From JBBDRX01 sp040905245 (GTDB taxonomy: Bacteria; Bacteroidota; Rhodothermia; Balneolales; Balneolaceae), in assembly GCA_040905245.1 (NCBI GenBank), contig JBBDRX010000036.1, positions 1 through 8,615 on the forward strand: a stretch of 8,615 nt of DNA, written 5' to 3'. How positions within the stretch are numbered: position 1 is the stretch's first letter; each line of letters starts with the position of its first letter. Positions 6,634-8,615 of this stretch are shown one piece after another. The notes under the pieces are model-generated. The model was given only the letters and a program-made list of their open reading frames with translations. It was not told the origin of the DNA and did not search any database. Position numbers and translations under genes: made by a program.

Positions 6634-6667
6634 CAAATGTAAGAGAAAAACCGGGAATTTCGCCAAC
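6634..6667 (-). promoter_or_regulatory. Candidate Bacteroidota-type promoter for the GlcG-family gene
   Basis: On the minus strand TACATTTG (6634-6641) fits the -7 consensus TAnnTTTG of Bacteroidota exactly. GTTG at 6664-6667 could serve as the -33 element, but its spacer of 22 bases is slightly longer than the usual 19-21. Transcription would start near 6628, leaving a leader of about 40 bases before ATG 6589. The box overlaps the palindrome TTTGCAAA (6630-6637). Confidence 0.4.
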
Positions 6668-6679
6668 TTTCTGAAGACA

Positions 6680-6716
6680 GGCCGGTTAGTCTGCACACGG
6701 ACGGGACGAACCAGCC
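6680..6716. repeat. Inverted repeat upstream of the aminotransferase
   Basis: GGCCGGTT at 6680-6687 pairs with AACCAGCC at 6709-6716 with one internal mismatch. The 21-base loop holds a further GTC/GAC pairing. There is no T-tract after it, so it is not an intrinsic terminator. It may be an operator or a leader hairpin of the aminotransferase gene 95 bases downstream, or chance. Confidence 0.25.
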
Positions 6717-6810
6717 GTTATTCCTGCAATCAGTACTTCCAATTCTGCTGTGGAGAGGATATTATTGCTGCTGTCAACAACCTATTGGACTCTTAATCCG
6801 GCGACTTGAA

Positions 6811-7665
6811 ATGAATGTTTATGTAAATGGTTCCTTTACTCCTATTGAAGAAGCCTCTGTTCCCGTCACAGACCGCGGATTTCTCTTTGGCGATGGAATT
6901 TATGAAGTGATCCGGTCTGTCGAAGGACGTTTTTTTCGGACCGAGGCTCATCTGAAACGAATGAGAGAAGGACTCCGGGCACTCTCAATCCCGTTCGGTG
7001 ATGAGGAGCTGGCCCAGCTTCCGGATTACGGACGCAAGCTTCTTGAGATGAACGGCCACAGCACCGGCGAGGCTACTCTCTACATTCAGATAACAAGAGG
7101 AGCCGCCTGGCCACGCACTCACTCCTATCCGGATACAGAACCCACCTGTTTTTTCTACACAAACTCATTCGAACCCTATCGAAAACTCCACCGCGAGGGG
7201 ATCAAGGCGATCACACTTCCCGACCTTCGATGGTCTCGCTGCAATCTGAAAACAGTAAATCTGCTGCCCAATGCCATGGCCAGGCAACAAGCGGTCGAAG
7301 CCGGGACCAACAGTGCTGTCATGATTCGCGACGGACAGATCACCGAAAGCCCGAACGCCAACATCTTTGCCGTCATGGACGGAGAACTCTATACCTATCC
7401 ACTCTGCAGCTACATTCTGGATGGCATTACAAGACAACTGGTCCTGGAAATTGCAGAGGAGTTCTCCATTCCTTTGAATACAGTTCCGGTCCAGCAGGAG
7501 CAACTCCACCAGGTAGAGGAACTTTTTTTTTCCGGTACCACCACGGATATTCAACCAGTCGTCGAAATTGACGGGCGTCCGGTCGGGACAGGAAAACCGG
7601 GCCCTGTCACTCGAAAAATTCAGAAAGCGCACCGAAAAGCCCTGAACCAACAGAGTGGAAACTGA
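6811..7665 (+). CDS. dat: D-amino-acid aminotransferase (class IV PLP enzyme)
   Basis: A 284-residue cytoplasmic fold-type IV PLP enzyme, the usual length. It transfers amino groups between D-amino acids and 2-oxo acids, typically D-Ala and 2-oxoglutarate to pyruvate and D-Glu, which supplies peptidoglycan precursors. TDRGFLFGDGIYEV (20-33) is the family's N-terminal motif. The PLP lysine is Lys147 in NLKTVNLLPNAMARQQA, and Glu179 in ITESPNANIF is the conserved PLP-contacting Glu. Tyr31 with Arg102-Thr-His104 (TRGAAWPRTH) reproduces the Tyr / Arg-x-His carboxylate trap of Bacillus D-amino-acid aminotransferase. That favours this activity over branched-chain aminotransferase or aminodeoxychorismate lyase. 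ATG 6811 gives the family start MNVYVNG. No Shine-Dalgarno site is seen. The popT-like gene follows 44 bases downstream on the same strand, probably co-transcribed. The gap between them contains the 8-bp palindrome GGTTAACC (7682-7689). Confidence 0.9.
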   Translation: MNVYVNGSFTPIEEASVPVTDRGFLFGDGIYEVIRSVEGRFFRTEAHLKRMREGLRALSIPFGDEELAQLPDYGRKLLEMNGHSTGEATLYIQITRGAAWPRTHSYPDTEPTCFFYTNSFEPYRKLHREGIKAITLPDLRWSRCNLKTVNLLPNAMARQQAVEAGTNSAVMIRDGQITESPNANIFAVMDGELYTYPLCSYILDGITRQLVLEIAEEFSIPLNTVPVQQEQLHQVEELFFSGTTTDIQPVVEIDGRPVGTGKPGPVTRKIQKAHRKALNQQSGN

Positions 7666-7709
7666 ATTCCGAATCCTTCCGGGTTAACCTTAATCACGGT
7701 GCAACCACA

Positions 7710-8615
7710 TTGAATTCGCAAGACTCAAACGAATCACTGACCGACCAGACCCGCTGGGCCGAATTTCCATGGCTGGCCCTGAAAGGGTTTCTCATGGGAG
7801 CCGCAGACATCATTCCCGGAGTCAGTGGTGGCACGATGGCACTGATCACCGGCATCTACGATCGGCTGATCCATGCAGTCCGCAGCGTCGATCCTCAGGC
7901 CATCACATTACTGCTGAAGCTCCGGCCGGCTGCAGCCTTTCAACGACTTCACTGGAAGTTTCTCGCCATTCTGCTGTCCGGGATTGTACTGGCTGTAATC
8001 TTTTTTACCCGAGTCGTGCCTCTGCAGCGTTATATGCATACAGATCCGGAACTTGTGTACGGACTTTTTTTTGGTCTCATTCTCGGTTCTGCCATTGTCC
8101 TGCTGAAAGAGATTCGGGAAGAGAAGCGATCTCTTTCCATCCTTTTTTCGCTGCTCATCGGAACTCTGATCGGCTATCAGGTCGTAACACTGGTACCTGC
8201 CGCTACACCGAACAATCCCCTGTTTCTGTTTTTGTCCGGGCTAATCGCTTTCTGTGCGCTGATTCTTCCGGGCATATCGGGGTCCTACCTGCTCGTAATT
8301 CTTGGCAAATACGACTATGTATTGTCACAGCTGGGATATATTGGTGGTGACCAGACGACTTCGGCTATTTTTTCCCTCCTGCCACTGGCCATCGGTGGTG
8401 CTCTGGGGCTCGCCCTCTTCTCCAGACTTATCTCCTGGCTTCTGCAGCGTTACCACAGCCGAACCATTGCGGTTCTCACCGGATTTTTGTTGGGTTCGCT
8501 GATTCTGATCTGGCCTTATCAGCAGCGTGAATACGAAGAGGTCGTAACCCGGGTCGAGACGGTCTCTCCGGACGATCCGAAACTTCGTGAACTCAGGGAC
8601 CCTTCCGAACAGAAT
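7710..8615 (+). CDS. popT: DUF368 membrane protein, PopT-type polyprenyl-phosphate translocase (3' end cut by window)
   Basis: The frame is open from after 7571 to the window end, and 302 codons are counted from TTG 7710. The conserved N-terminal core LKGFLMGAADIIPGVSGGT (24-42) identifies DUF368. A second, related motif LPGISGSYLLVILGKYD lies at 186-202. Many hydrophobic segments lie between and after them (about 84-99, 116-132, 144-160, 171-185, 222-240, 252-268). Established knowledge: DUF368 proteins (PopT) were shown in 2022 to return undecaprenyl phosphate across the cytoplasmic membrane, a role shared with DedA-family UptA. The start is uncertain. No ATG or GTG exists in frame upstream of the conserved core, and ATG 7794 falls inside it, so TTG 7710 is the best choice despite a weak ribosome site. 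Placement after dat suggests an envelope operon. The residues after 275 are polar, so the stop is probably not far beyond the window. Confidence 0.88.
   Translation, partial: MNSQDSNESLTDQTRWAEFPWLALKGFLMGAADIIPGVSGGTMALITGIYDRLIHAVRSVDPQAITLLLKLRPAAAFQRLHWKFLAILLSGIVLAVIFFTRVVPLQRYMHTDPELVYGLFFGLILGSAIVLLKEIREEKRSLSILFSLLIGTLIGYQVVTLVPAATPNNPLFLFLSGLIAFCALILPGISGSYLLVILGKYDYVLSQLGYIGGDQTTSAIFSLLPLAIGGALGLALFSRLISWLLQRYHSRTIAVLTGFLLGSLILIWPYQQREYEEVVTRVETVSPDDPKLRELRDPSEQN

Noticed and set aside
6602..6796. 64-codon open frame upstream of dat
   Set aside because: It begins at TTG, has no ribosome site or recognisable motif, and overlaps the promoter region of the divergent gene.

Overview
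The window reads as chromosomal DNA from a free-living, probably Gram-negative bacterium of the Bacteroidota / Balneolota-Rhodothermota group. This is inference. It rests on the gene repertoire (heparinase-type lyase, lipoprotein PQQ sugar dehydrogenase, PgcA-type phospho-sugar mutase), a lipoprotein signal and a Sec signal, poor Shine-Dalgarno sequences before most genes, and one TAnnTTTG-type promoter box. Base composition is moderate and even across the genes. I see no tRNA, rRNA, CRISPR array, transposase, integrase or phage gene.

Layout: (1) 1-1088, the C-terminal part of a heparinase II/III-family polysaccharide lyase, cut by the window edge. (2) 1089-1579, a 490-base intergenic stretch, the least explained part of the window. 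It holds two adjacent inverted-repeat units, an AT-rich patch with a perfect 11-bp tandem repeat, and a possible 36-codon ORF that ends in an ATGA overlap with the next gene. (3) 1580-2758, a CynX/NimT-type MFS transporter. (4) 2788-4524 (minus), an alpha-D-phosphohexomutase, convergent with the transporter. (5) 4525-4812, a divergent intergenic region with a perfect 12-bp palindrome. (6) 4813-6084, a lipoprotein PQQ-dependent sugar dehydrogenase. (7) 6119-6589 (minus), an exported GlcG/HbpS-family protein, convergent with the dehydrogenase. (8) 6811-7665, a D-amino-acid aminotransferase. (9) 7710 to the window end, a DUF368 membrane protein (PopT-type polyprenyl-phosphate translocase), which probably starts at TTG and runs off the edge.

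How the genes may work together: the lyase, sugar dehydrogenase and phospho-sugar mutase all fit polysaccharide and sugar use but are not one operon. The aminotransferase and the DUF368 protein are co-directional, 44 bases apart. They make biochemical sense as a pair in envelope biogenesis: D-amino acids for peptidoglycan and recycling of the undecaprenyl-phosphate carrier. I found no clear sign of a new multi-gene system. The best leads are the structured intergenic region before the transporter and the aminotransferase-popT pairing.
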